Source: CAZAPO01 sp044841755
Lineage (GTDB): Bacteria; Bacteroidota; Bacteroidia; Flavobacteriales; Flavobacteriaceae
Direction of reading: 5' to 3'
DNA: 64,000 bases
Assembly: GCA_044841755.1 (NCBI GenBank)
Contig: JAXOFM010000003.1
Span: 186,001-250,000 of the forward strand
Position numbers and translations under genes: made by a program. Shown here one piece after another: positions 24,771 to 34,207 of the stretch. Below the pieces are notes generated by a model. The model saw nothing but the letters and a program-made list of their open reading frames with translations, was not told the DNA's origin and ran no database searches. Position 1 is the first letter of the stretch, and each line of letters opens with the position of its first letter.

Positions 24771-26669
24771 TTATTTATTTTTGACATTATCTAAAACTTC
24801 AAATTTTGAATTGTTGGATTTGTATTCAGGAACTATACCCTTCAACATTGAAACAATTTCAATACTTTGACTTTTCAGTATCATATTATTTAATTCAGTT
24901 ATTTTTCCTTGCGTTTCTTCAATTGCAATTTTTTTACTTTTTGCAATCATTATTTTTTCGTGATAAGTTTGTTTAGTATTTTCTCCATCAGCTAGTAATT
25001 CTTCATATATCTTTTCACCAGGCCTTAATCCAACAATCTTTATATCGATATCATCTGGGTATTTTAATCCGGACAGTTTAATCATATTTAAGGCCAAGTC
25101 ATAAATTTTTACGGACTCACCCATATCGAATACGAAAATTTCACCTCCAGTTCCCATAGCCGCAGCTTCTAATACCAAAGCACAGGCTTCTGGTATAGTC
25201 ATAAAGAACCTTGTAATTTCGCGATGCGTAACGGTTAGCGGTCCACCTTTTTCTATTTGTTTTTTAAACAAAGGAATTACAGAACCATTTGAGCCTAATA
25301 CATTACCAAAACGTGTAGTTATGAATTTGGTTTTGCCTTTACCTTTTAAACAGCTTATATAAAGTTCTGCCACTCTTTTAGTGGCTCCCATAACGTTAGT
25401 TGGATTAACCGCCTTATCGGTCGAAATCATTACAAATTTGTTAACTCCGTGTTTAACGGCAAGGTCAGATATATTTATAGTACCCCCGACATTAACTTTA
25501 ACAGCTTCATATGGGTTGTTTTCCATTAAAGGCACGTGCTTATAGGCTGCTGCATGGAATATAATATCAGGCTTATAATCGGTTAGAATTTTATCCATTC
25601 GTACTGGACACCCAACATTTGCTATAATGGTTTCGAATTTCCTTGCACCTCTTTGTTTCAGTTCCTGCTGAATATCATACAAATCAGATTCAGCTACATC
25701 AGTCAGAATTAACTTCTTGAAGTTGAAATTGCACAGGTTTCTTGAAATTTTGCTTCCTATAGATCCAGCAGCTCCAGTAACTAGTATAACCTTTCCTTCA
25801 TATTCATCAACCAAAATAGGATTCCCCAAACTAATAGGTTCTCTTCCTAAAAGGTCTTCAATTTTTACGTCTTTGATCTGAGAAGCTTTTAAATCACCAT
25901 CAATCCATTGTTGCACAGGAGGTACAATCTTAACTTTTATGGATTTTTCTAAAAAAGTACTAGAAATTTCCAATAGTCTATGGTAACTAATCGTCTGAAT
26001 TGAAATAATGACTTCATCAATGTTATTCTTCTCAATAAACTCATCATTAACTTTGTTAATACTATAAACTTTAGTAAGGTTAATTATTTTACCAATTTTA
26101 CGTTCGTCATCATCAATAAATCCAACAACCTCAATATTTGTTTTAGGATCTTCAGTAATGGCGCTGTATGTAATATTACCAGAGTTTCCAGCACCATAAA
26201 TTAGCACATTAGTTTTTGGATTATATCCTGAAATAAGATTTTTATAGGCTGCTTTTATAAATAATTTCGACGAACTAAGAAAGAGAATATTTAATAGTAA
26301 GTGTATATAAATAATTGAGCCTGAAATATTGAAGGCTATGAAAAAGTTATAATGACGGGTTAAAAAAGTGGTAAGCAATAATACTGTAGCCAAAATATTA
26401 ACCGAGATAATTACATTGATAACATCTTTGATTCCAATAAATCGAACTACAGTTCTATGTGTTCCGACAATGGTAAAACATAAAGTAGCTAGAACTGCTA
26501 CAAAAGGAATTTCACTGAAGAATTTATAGAGATCAAATTCAAACTTGAAATTATACCTAATAATATATGCTAAGAAGAATGTAAAGAGTATAATGCAAAC
26601 ATCAAATAGTAGTACAAGCCATTTAGAGGCATATCTTTTTGTGATATTATGTAGCTCTTTTTTTAACAA
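24771..26669 (-). CDS. CapD/PglF-type membrane-bound UDP-sugar 4,6-dehydratase
   Basis: The 632-residue protein has four N-terminal membrane helices (about 15-130), a first Rossmann-like domain (IYGAGNSGNITYSAI), and a C-terminal short-chain dehydrogenase domain with GAAGSIGSKI and catalytic STDKAVNPTNVMGATKR. There Met replaces the usual Tyr, as in PglF/FlaA1 C6-dehydratases. The likely reaction is conversion of UDP-GlcNAc to the 4-keto-6-deoxy sugar, ready for the nearby aminotransferases. The start must be TTG at 26669, because an in-frame TAA lies just upstream and the next Met is too far in. It heads the capD-wza-wzc transcript. Confidence 0.92.
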   Translation of the reverse strand: MLKKELHNITKRYASKWLVLLFDVCIILFTFFLAYIIRYNFKFEFDLYKFFSEIPFVAVLATLCFTIVGTHRTVVRFIGIKDVINVIISVNILATVLLLTTFLTRHYNFFIAFNISGSIIYIHLLLNILFLSSSKLFIKAAYKNLISGYNPKTNVLIYGAGNSGNITYSAITEDPKTNIEVVGFIDDDERKIGKIINLTKVYSINKVNDEFIEKNNIDEVIISIQTISYHRLLEISSTFLEKSIKVKIVPPVQQWIDGDLKASQIKDVKIEDLLGREPISLGNPILVDEYEGKVILVTGAAGSIGSKISRNLCNFNFKKLILTDVAESDLYDIQQELKQRGARKFETIIANVGCPVRMDKILTDYKPDIIFHAAAYKHVPLMENNPYEAVKVNVGGTINISDLAVKHGVNKFVMISTDKAVNPTNVMGATKRVAELYISCLKGKGKTKFITTRFGNVLGSNGSVIPLFKKQIEKGGPLTVTHREITRFFMTIPEACALVLEAAAMGTGGEIFVFDMGESVKIYDLALNMIKLSGLKYPDDIDIKIVGLRPGEKIYEELLADGENTKQTYHEKIMIAKSKKIAIEETQGKITELNNMILKSQSIEIVSMLKGIVPEYKSNNSKFEVLDNVKNK

Positions 26670-27013
26670 TTTGCATTAGGTTAAATGTTTTACACTTTTG
26701 GCTATTCAATGACAATTGACAACTAAATAATCAATAACGTAAGACAATTATTTCAAAGTTCTATAAATTATGCTATTAAACAAACTTTATTAATTTAGGG
26801 AGTATTTGATTATTATAATTTATTATTCTGAATTTTATTTTTTTAATAGAAAAATAATCGGCTAATAAAAAATAATAACTATATAAAAGTAAATATCAAG
26901 CAATCAAGACTATTCATCAAATAAATACGACCAATAACATAATTTTTCGGTTTTAATAAGCTGATTACAACCTAAATATTAAGAAAGCTAGAAACGGTAA
27001 TAAAAAAAAGATG
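26670..27013. other. AT-rich gap in the polysaccharide cluster
   Basis: 344 bases, very AT-rich, without an open frame worth calling. It must hold the promoter of the capD-wza-wzc run. The best minus-strand candidate is TAAAGTTTG near 26780, one base longer than the -7 consensus. No repeat or hairpin terminator is obvious. Confidence 0.5.
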
Positions 27014-28138
27014 TTATTGACAGATTTTAGATACAACTTCGCAAACTCTTCTTAGATCTTCAGTTTCTAAACAAGTGCCACTTGGAAGGCATAATCCTCT
27101 ATTGTAGAGATCTTCTGAAACTCCATTAGTATAACTTACGAAATTTTCAAAAACGGGTTGTAAATGCATTGGTTTCCAGGCGCTTTTTACTTCAATATTT
27201 TCTTTTTCGAAAAGTTCCATCAACGCAAGTTTTGTGTCAGCTGTATCTACTAGAATACAATTTAACCACCTGTTTGAAAGAGCGTTTTTTAATTCAGGTT
27301 GTAAAACGATACTTCCCATGCTTGAAAAAGCCTTTTTGTAGTAGTTGTAGTTTTTTCTTTTTTTTTGAACTTTATCATCAAGTTTTTCTAATTGCCCTAT
27401 CCCAATTCCTGCTAAAACATTTGAAAGTCTGTAGTTAAAGCCTATACCATGATGGGTATAATCTTTGGAGTTTGAATTGTATTGCGTAGCTAATTTGATG
27501 GCCTCTGTCTTTGATTGCTGTTCATTAACAATTAACAATCCACCTCCTGAAGAGGTCACAATTTTGTTACCATTGAATGAAAATATTGAGAAGTCACCAA
27601 ATGTACCACATAATGTATCCTGATAAGTACTTCCCAATGCCTCAGCACTGTCCTCAATAATAGGTATACCATAAGATGCAGCAATAGCGTGAATTTCTGT
27701 CACTTTATAAGGCATACCATAGATACAAACCGTGATAATAGCTTTTGGCAGTTTACCAGTCATATTTAATCGGTCTTTAATTGCTTTTTCTAAAAGCTCC
27801 GGGCACATATTCCAACTTTCTGATTCGCTATCTAAAAATATGGGTGTGGCTCCCGTGTAAATTACTGGATTAACAGAACCAATAAATGTATTTGACTGAC
27901 AGAGCACCTCATCATTGTTACCGATATTTAGAAGTAATAGGGCTAAATGAATTGCTGATGTACCTGAATTAAGTGCTACAGCATATTTACCATGGCCCAA
28001 TAAATCTTCAAAGGATTTTTCGAGCATTGAAAGGTGAGGGCCAACTGGAGCTATCCAGTTTGAAGTAAATACGTCTTTAATATAAGACAATTCATTACCG
28101 TCCAAATTAGGGGGAGATAACCAGATTCTTTTTTTCAA
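27014..28138 (-). CDS. DegT/PglE-type sugar aminotransferase
   Basis: PLP-dependent transaminase of the DegT/DnrJ/EryC1/StrS family, 374 residues, that aminates keto-sugar nucleotides. It has ALNSGTSAIHLALLLL near 55-70, PIIEDSAEALGST near 155-167, and the PLP lysine in FSFNGNKIVTSSGGG (about 180-195). The start WLSPPNLDGNELSYI is like PglE and related 4-aminotransferases. Together with the CapD-type dehydratase it would make an amino-dideoxy sugar such as a bacillosamine precursor, which is inference. The start is TTG at 28138; a stop codon lies two codons upstream. The 345-base gap downstream separates it from capD. Confidence 0.9.
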   Translation of the reverse strand: MKKRIWLSPPNLDGNELSYIKDVFTSNWIAPVGPHLSMLEKSFEDLLGHGKYAVALNSGTSAIHLALLLLNIGNNDEVLCQSNTFIGSVNPVIYTGATPIFLDSESESWNMCPELLEKAIKDRLNMTGKLPKAIITVCIYGMPYKVTEIHAIAASYGIPIIEDSAEALGSTYQDTLCGTFGDFSIFSFNGNKIVTSSGGGLLIVNEQQSKTEAIKLATQYNSNSKDYTHHGIGFNYRLSNVLAGIGIGQLEKLDDKVQKKRKNYNYYKKAFSSMGSIVLQPELKNALSNRWLNCILVDTADTKLALMELFEKENIEVKSAWKPMHLQPVFENFVSYTNGVSEDLYNRGLCLPSGTCLETEDLRRVCEVVSKICQ

Positions 28139-28286
28139 ACGAGTTTATTTATTGGTAATATATGTAAATACTACATCTTTTAATTTAATAAAATAAAAAT
28201 ATAAAGTTTAATCTATTTTATAATGTGTTTGATCGGTTTTGATAATTCTCTTTGCAATATTTTTTTACTTTTAACGAAAATTACTC

Positions 28287-29510
28287 ATGAACAAGCACCC
28301 CTTCAATCGACCGACATTTCAAGAAATATGGTCCAAATATTTTAACGGTTCAAATAAACCTTTAAGATTTAAAAGTATAGAGGGTGTTCAATTTTATAAG
28401 AAGGGTAACGGTACATTCGTTAACATTGGTAAAAACATTACTAATGGTAATTTTTATAAGGTAAATCTGGATGAAAATGACTTTAGAGACAAGACCTTTT
28501 TAATATATGATGTGCCATCTTATTTTGAAATTAAACCGCATCAAAGCAACTTAGAGGTAAAAAAAATAGGGCAATACAAGGGGTTTACATCACAACTTTC
28601 AACCTTTGAAAATTTTGATGCTTTTTTTAACTCTCAATTCAAGTCCAAAAGTCGATATAAGTATAGGCGAAATGTCAAAAGGCTTGAAGCTAATTTTGAC
28701 ATTACTTATAAAATCTTCCATAACGATATTACTAGAGCTGAGTATGAAACTCTATGCAAGTTTCTAAAAAAAAACCTGGAGAGACGATTTGCATCCCTTG
28801 GTCTAAATAATAATATTGTTTCAAAGTGGGATTATTATTACAATCTAATGTATAAGATGGTATTAAATGGGGAAGGGGTAATGACGGCTATTTATAATAA
28901 AGATTTACCTATCGGAATCTCTTTTAGCTTCCTGAGCGAGCCTATTTTGCTTTTTGCCATTACATCTTTTGATATAGATTATATGCGATATAATCTTGGT
29001 CATACAACAATTATTAAATTAATGAAGTGGTGTTTTGAGAATGGCTATGATGTTTTTGATTTTTCAAAAGGGGAATATATTTACAAAACAAGATGGGCCA
29101 ATCATGACTACAATTACCAATGCCACATTTTGTACGATTCAAAATCTTTAAGAGCTTTATTAATTGCTAATTACTACGAAAAATACTTTAAACTTAAGCA
29201 ATATTTAAGAGATAAGAATGTAAATAGACTTTATACAAAACTTAAATTTAAGCTTAAGAATAAACAACGTTATCGAAGAGATACCTATATGATTAATAAG
29301 CTGGATTCTTCTTTTGATAGTAATGGAAAGACGATCATTAATTTGTATGAAGAATCTTTCGTAGACTTACGATATACGCTGTACGAATATTTATATTTGA
29401 ACCCCGAAAGAATTGACGAAATATACTGTTACAAGGATAATGATACTCCGAACACGTATTATGCTATAGGAACTGTAAATAAATTGATGTTAACTAAGGT
29501 AACTAATTAA
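28287..29510 (+). CDS. FemAB/GNAT-like acyltransferase
   Basis: The 407-residue cytosolic protein is the only plus-strand gene inside the polysaccharide cluster. The middle part (about 120-290) fits the Acetyltransf_6/BioF2-like (FemAB-type GNAT) fold: FKSKSRYKYRRNVKRLE, MYKMVLNGEGVMTAIYNKDLPIGISF, and YDVFDFSKGEYIYKTRWAN. Such proteins add an acyl or aminoacyl group to sugars or peptides in envelope biosynthesis. The likely role is modification of a sugar of the polysaccharide. The last ~100 residues are Lys/Tyr-rich and not recognised. Its stop overlaps that of the convergent membrane-protein gene by 8 bases. Confidence 0.75.
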   Translation: MNKHPFNRPTFQEIWSKYFNGSNKPLRFKSIEGVQFYKKGNGTFVNIGKNITNGNFYKVNLDENDFRDKTFLIYDVPSYFEIKPHQSNLEVKKIGQYKGFTSQLSTFENFDAFFNSQFKSKSRYKYRRNVKRLEANFDITYKIFHNDITRAEYETLCKFLKKNLERRFASLGLNNNIVSKWDYYYNLMYKMVLNGEGVMTAIYNKDLPIGISFSFLSEPILLFAITSFDIDYMRYNLGHTTIIKLMKWCFENGYDVFDFSKGEYIYKTRWANHDYNYQCHILYDSKSLRALLIANYYEKYFKLKQYLRDKNVNRLYTKLKFKLKNKQRYRRDTYMINKLDSSFDSNGKTIINLYEESFVDLRYTLYEYLYLNPERIDEIYCYKDNDTPNTYYAIGTVNKLMLTKVTN

Positions 29511-30207
29511 CAGTTTTGGGTTTTAATACGCGTACGTACATCCAGAGATACATAAAAATAAAGAATGCATAAAGCATTTCCCTGGTTTCTGCCAATGCCA
29601 TTTTCTTATCTAAACTGGAATATATGGCTAAGAAAAACGATAATCCGAATATCAAAGAGAATATGGCAATATAAGTCCACGATGGTTTTATATAACCTAG
29701 TTTAGTCACAAATCGCCCAAGTCTTTTGAATAGTGTCATTAATATAGGGAGTATCAAGAAGTAACCAAAAAAGAAAATTCTATAAATATTCTGAGAAGAC
29801 TTTAAAAAATTAATCACACCTTCTTTACTTATTTTACCATCTACAAATAGGCTATCGCCCTTAAAAATAGAGAGATTGTGCAAGTTGAACTCGTTTTGGG
29901 AATTTACATTTTCTACAGACGCTACCGAATAATTTAGTATTCTTTGAAACCAACTAGTCTCTTCACCCAAAAACACAAAACACATTAATGTCCAAGCAAT
30001 TGGTAAAAGCATTTTTTTTGTTTTAAAAATGGTAACCAAACCAACAATAAATCCCGTTAAATAGAATAGAGCACTTAAATTTTCAATTATGCCATCTTCA
30101 TCCGTTATTTCATGTGCAAAAGCTTCGGTGCTAAAGGCAATAAATAAGATTGAAAATAGACCTATACCGAATAATGCGGTATAGTGTAGGTTCCCTTTTT
30201 TAAACAT
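29503..30207 (-). CDS. Multi-pass membrane protein of unknown function
   Basis: The 234-residue protein has about six hydrophobic helices (near 9-30, 43-60, 66-82, 143-163, 177-200 and 212-227) and a ~50-residue polar loop between helices 3 and 4. No catalytic motif is recognised. Conserved-looking acidic and aromatic residues at GEETSWFQRIL sit at a membrane border. It lies in the polysaccharide cluster after the deacetylase gene, so a role in envelope polysaccharide handling is possible but not shown. Confidence 0.65.
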   Translation of the reverse strand: MFKKGNLHYTALFGIGLFSILFIAFSTEAFAHEITDEDGIIENLSALFYLTGFIVGLVTIFKTKKMLLPIAWTLMCFVFLGEETSWFQRILNYSVASVENVNSQNEFNLHNLSIFKGDSLFVDGKISKEGVINFLKSSQNIYRIFFFGYFLILPILMTLFKRLGRFVTKLGYIKPSWTYIAIFSLIFGLSFFLAIYSSLDKKMALAETREMLYAFFIFMYLWMYVRVLKPKTVN

Positions 30208-30312
30208 AATGCAATTTTATTGTGATATAAATGTATAATTTATTAAAGGTCTATAAATATATCTTCTAAATTTTTCGATAAGCTAGGCAGATAAACCGAT
30301 AATTGGCAAAAT

Positions 30313-31296
30313 TTACTTATCAATATTAATTAACTCTTCAGCTAATGAGGTCATAGTACTGCTCTCAAAGCCATAAATATCTTTAAGTTCTTGATACGTT
30401 TTAAGGATAGTCTCAAAATTATCTAAATTCTTTTCAATGTCTTTACCAAAGTTATGCGGGTGAAACCACAAGTGGAATAATCTATTTGTTTTTGCAGCTT
30501 TTGTCATTCCATTTTTAATACGCCTTCGTTTAAACGACTCTAGAAAACTTAATTTAGATGTGTAGGGTCTTAAGAAATAGCTTGAAGCTAGATTTACTAT
30601 AGTTCCTGAAGTTAGCTCAGATAGGTTGTACACATTTCTACCTGTAATGTTGAAATAGGCATCTGCAATGCGCATTATCCGGTGCAAAGGTTTTTTCGAT
30701 TTCTTGTAGGGTTTTGGCTGATATATTGTATGCTTTTCATTGCCCCTATAAGCCAAAATCCCTTTATCTTTACAAATTTCGAGATGGGCTTGATTCACTT
30801 GATTTCTTGGAAATACAATACTTCTAATAGGAATATCTAATTTATTCCCCATTTCGATTGCCATATCCAAATCTTCAGCAAAATGATCTGCTGATTGCCC
30901 ATCTTCTAAGCAGTAATAATGACAAAAGGTATGTGTGCTAATTTCATGATTGCCATTAGCCTTTATTTTTTTAATAGTATCCAATGCAAAATACACACTA
31001 CTGCTATTGGCATCATTAGGTATTTCTGAAATTAAACTATAAGGACTATGCCTTGCATCCTTATATTTTGGTTGTAATTTTGGTATATCTGATTCGAGAG
31101 CTTCTTTTGATTCATGGAACAAGAAGCCTACAGTTGCAAAGGTAAGTTTCACATTATAAGAATCTGCCAAGGTCAAAAGCTTTTCTACGACACTATCAAC
31201 AGCATTAAGGTTTTCTGCATAGGTATCTAGCGATTTACTATCAAAAACACCCCAAAACTTTTCAAAGTCCAATGATATTATAAATTGCCCTTTCAT
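30313..31296 (-). CDS. Polysaccharide deacetylase (NodB-like)
   Basis: A 327-residue carbohydrate esterase 4-type enzyme. The NodB motif 1 appears as SLDFEKFWG (catalytic-base region near residue 10), motif 2 as HEISTHTFCH (metal-binding H-x3-H near 118-127), and motif 3 as IVFPRNQVN. It lacks a signal peptide, so it acts in the cytosol, for example on a lipid-linked or nucleotide-linked sugar. It starts 10 bases after the sugar transferase stop and is part of the same transcript. Confidence 0.82.
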   Translation of the reverse strand: MKGQFIISLDFEKFWGVFDSKSLDTYAENLNAVDSVVEKLLTLADSYNVKLTFATVGFLFHESKEALESDIPKLQPKYKDARHSPYSLISEIPNDANSSSVYFALDTIKKIKANGNHEISTHTFCHYYCLEDGQSADHFAEDLDMAIEMGNKLDIPIRSIVFPRNQVNQAHLEICKDKGILAYRGNEKHTIYQPKPYKKSKKPLHRIMRIADAYFNITGRNVYNLSELTSGTIVNLASSYFLRPYTSKLSFLESFKRRRIKNGMTKAAKTNRLFHLWFHPHNFGKDIEKNLDNFETILKTYQELKDIYGFESSTMTSLAEELINIDK

Positions 31297-31306
31297 TTTC
31301 TAGAGA

Positions 31307-31897
31307 TTAAGTAAGAATAACTTTGATTGTCATTAATATAATCTTTATATCAGTGATTAGATTATGATTAGCAATATAAACTTTATTGAGTTTTATTTTT
31401 TCGGGCATGATCTCGTTTATATAGGTTTGCTCAGGCTGATTAGAATTCTTCATAGCTTCCGCTTCATTTCTATATTTTATAGATGCATAATCTGTAATAC
31501 CAGGCTTAACACTAAGTATTTCTATGTCTGAATCTGAATACAATTCTACATACTTTCTAACCTCCGGTCGTGGACCTACAAAACTCATATTTCCTATAAA
31601 AACATTTATTAACTGTGGTAATTCGTCAAGTTTGTATTTCCTGAGTACATACCCAATCGTTGTTACTCTTGGATCTCTATCACCTACAGTTAGTAAGCCA
31701 AGTTTGTCAGAATTGATATGCATTGTTCTAAACTTATATATTTTAAAATCGATACTATTTTTTCCAACTCTAACTTGTCTATAAAAAACAGGACCTTTTG
31801 AATCTATTTTTACAAGTATAGCAATGACTATTAGGAAAGGAGAAGTGATTACCAATCCTAAGAAGGAGAACACAATATCAAACAATCGTTTTATCAT
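31307..31897 (-). CDS. Initiating phosphoglycosyl transferase (PglC-like)
   Basis: A monotopic sugar-phosphate transferase of 196 residues, the short PglC type without the WbaP N-terminal helices. It transfers the first sugar-1-phosphate to undecaprenyl phosphate. It shows a re-entrant membrane helix (about 5-30), FKIYKFRTMH, the catalytic Asp-Glu dyad in KYKLDELPQL (about 92-101), and SFVGPRPE. It is the only such enzyme in the cluster, so it should start the repeat unit. The ATG overlaps the stop of the aminotransferase gene by 4 bases. Confidence 0.94.
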   Translation of the reverse strand: MIKRLFDIVFSFLGLVITSPFLIVIAILVKIDSKGPVFYRQVRVGKNSIDFKIYKFRTMHINSDKLGLLTVGDRDPRVTTIGYVLRKYKLDELPQLINVFIGNMSFVGPRPEVRKYVELYSDSDIEILSVKPGITDYASIKYRNEAEAMKNSNQPEQTYINEIMPEKIKLNKVYIANHNLITDIKIILMTIKVILT

Positions 31898-33102
31898 ATT
31901 ACAGATTCCACAGCAGAAGATACACTTTCAACAATATATTGCAACTGTTCCTCAGTTAGTTGCGGATAAATGGGTAATGATATTTCAGACTTATAATTGT
32001 CATAAGCTATTGGATAATCCTCAATAGCATATCCCTTTTCTTTAAATAAAGATAGTAGTGGTAATGGTTGAAAATGAACATTCACAGCAACACCTTTTAC
32101 AGAAATTCTATTGATGATTTCATCCCTTTGCTCTTCTGAAATATCCTTTATCCGCAAGGCATACAGGTGGCATGAAGATCTTCTTTCACCACTTATATAA
32201 GGAGGTAATATTGCCCACGTTTTATCATTGAAGAAAGATTTGTAGTATTCATAAATGTCTTTTCTACGCGGTAATACCTTTTCAAAATAGGTTGGCATTT
32301 GTGCCACTCCAATAGCAGCCAGAACGTCGGGCATATTTATTTTGTAACCTTGGTATATGATATCATACTTCCATCCACCCGCTTTTGATTTGGTAAATGC
32401 ATCTTTAGTTTGTCCATTAAGGGCATTACAACGTAAGAATTGATACTCGTTTTCATTATCAAATGGTTTAGGTAAATTTAAGCAAATAGCGCCTCCCTCT
32501 GCGGTAGTCACATTTTTTACAGCATGAAAAGAAAAAACGGTAATATCGCTTATTGCTCCAATTTTTTTCTCATTGTAAGCTGCTCCAATAGAATGAGCAG
32601 AATCTCCCAAACACAATATCCTACCAAGTTTTTCCTGCCTTTGACTTTTTGGTTTAAAAAGGTCTTTTTTAGAAGTAATTACATCCATAATACCATTATA
32701 GTCACATGGCCAGCCTGCAATGTCTACTGGTATAATAGCTTTGGTTCGTTCTGTAATTGCACTTTCAACAGCATTAACCGAAATATTAAAATCGTCTTCA
32801 ACATCGACCATAATTGGAGTTGCCCCAACATGCATTACTGCAAGTGCAGTTGCGGCATAGGTATATGCTGGGATTATTACCTCATCGCCTCTTCCTATAT
32901 CGTACCAAGCCAAGGAGAGTAATAAACCTGAAGTTGCGGAGTTGACACAAAGCGTCTGTTGTGCTGAAGTATATTCACAAACCAACTTCTCAAGTTTTTT
33001 AACTTTTGGCCCCGTAGTAATCCACCCAGAAACAAGAGAGTCTTTTACTTCTTCTAACACATTTTCATCAATAAAAGGGGGTGAAAAAGGTATTTGCATC
33101 AT
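31894..33102 (-). CDS. DegT/DnrJ/EryC1/StrS aminotransferase
   Basis: A second sugar aminotransferase, 402 residues, in the cluster. It has the motifs VNSATSGLLLSLAWYDIG (near 58-75), LCLGDSAHSIGAAYNEKKIG and the PLP lysine in FSFHAVKNVTTAEGG. The N-terminus QIPFSPPFIDENVLEEV differs from the PglE-like gene at 27.0 kb, so the two probably aminate different keto-sugars or different positions. It overlaps both neighbours by 4 bases (ATGA type) and is tightly coupled with the glycosyltransferase upstream and the PglC-like gene downstream. Confidence 0.92.
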   Translation of the reverse strand: MMQIPFSPPFIDENVLEEVKDSLVSGWITTGPKVKKLEKLVCEYTSAQQTLCVNSATSGLLLSLAWYDIGRGDEVIIPAYTYAATALAVMHVGATPIMVDVEDDFNISVNAVESAITERTKAIIPVDIAGWPCDYNGIMDVITSKKDLFKPKSQRQEKLGRILCLGDSAHSIGAAYNEKKIGAISDITVFSFHAVKNVTTAEGGAICLNLPKPFDNENEYQFLRCNALNGQTKDAFTKSKAGGWKYDIIYQGYKINMPDVLAAIGVAQMPTYFEKVLPRRKDIYEYYKSFFNDKTWAILPPYISGERRSSCHLYALRIKDISEEQRDEIINRISVKGVAVNVHFQPLPLLSLFKEKGYAIEDYPIAYDNYKSEISLPIYPQLTEEQLQYIVESVSSAVESVI

Positions 33103-34199
33103 AAATCTGGGTTCGTTAATTGAGTAAATATAGATATATATTGCTTGGCTACAGTCTCTAAACTAAACAATTTGACTCGATTTAAGGCGTTCTGCGCAAA
33201 TTTATCGGCGAGTGGTTTGTTAGTTGCTAATTTTATCATAGCCGATGCCAATGATTCTGAATTTTTGACCTCTGCAATATATCCTTCCTTTCCGTGTCTA
33301 ACAATTTCACCAACTCCTGGGACATTTGTTGTGATAGAAGGTAGGCCTATGGCTGCAGCTTCTAAAAGCACTCTTGAAAAGCCTTCTCTAAAAGTAGGTA
33401 GTATAAAAGCATCGGCTTTTGCAAGCAGTTCTGAGACATCATTTCTAGTACCTAACCTATCAACAATATCGTCATAAGTTTTAAGAATTTCTTCATTAAG
33501 TCGTTTCGAGTTCTCTTCTAACGGACCAACAATTTGATATTTGAAATTGAAACCTTTATGTTGGCAAATTCGAGCAGCTTCCACTAAATTGATAATACCT
33601 TTTTCATACACTAAGCGTGCTACACATATAAAGGTGAAAGGGTTTCCTTCTCTTTTAGCGTGTACGTTGATATCCTTTAACTCAATGCCACTACTTTGAA
33701 TTAATGTGCTATTGGATTTGGTTACTAGATTGTTTTTTAGAAATAAAGCCATATCATCTTTATTTTGAAATATGGTCATAGCTACTCGCTTCCGAATTAA
33801 CCAATGAAGTGCAAAGTATACCATGCGTAGGATTAGAAACTTTGGGGTATTAGACATGAACACGGTACCTAAGCCAGTAATTGTACGTACAATTGGAGTT
33901 CTATTTCCAGACAGGGCTAGGGGAACAAGAAATGCAGGTTTGGTATCAAATGTCTGAATGATATCAAAGTCATTTGCTTTAAAAAAATGCTTTAAAAACT
34001 TTATTGTTTTATAATCTTTTGAAAACGAGAAAGATCTAACTAGATTATAAGGCATATAATTAATGAAATCCGGAAACCCCTTATTACTTGTCCCAAGAAT
34101 GGTTACCTCAAAGTTAGCGTCTTTTAGGTATTTAGAGAGCTTAATTCGCTTGTGAACATCTTCACCACCAACTATGCAGATTCTGGATTTTTGAACCAT
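33099..34199 (-). CDS. GT4-family glycosyltransferase
   Basis: A 366-residue retaining GT-B transferase. Features: N-terminal VGGEDVHKRIKLSKYL, GLGTVF near residue 108 as in PglA/CapM-like enzymes, the nucleotide-binding FICVARLVYEKGI near 205, and the E-x7-E motif in REGFSRVLLEAAAIGLP near 285. It probably adds the second sugar of the repeat unit, since its gene is closest to the initiating transferase, though that is inference. Cytosolic face of the membrane. Confidence 0.9.
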   Translation of the reverse strand: MVQKSRICIVGGEDVHKRIKLSKYLKDANFEVTILGTSNKGFPDFINYMPYNLVRSFSFSKDYKTIKFLKHFFKANDFDIIQTFDTKPAFLVPLALSGNRTPIVRTITGLGTVFMSNTPKFLILRMVYFALHWLIRKRVAMTIFQNKDDMALFLKNNLVTKSNSTLIQSSGIELKDINVHAKREGNPFTFICVARLVYEKGIINLVEAARICQHKGFNFKYQIVGPLEENSKRLNEEILKTYDDIVDRLGTRNDVSELLAKADAFILPTFREGFSRVLLEAAAIGLPSITTNVPGVGEIVRHGKEGYIAEVKNSESLASAMIKLATNKPLADKFAQNALNRVKLFSLETVAKQYISIFTQLTNPDL

Positions 34200-34207
34200 A
34201 CTTACAA

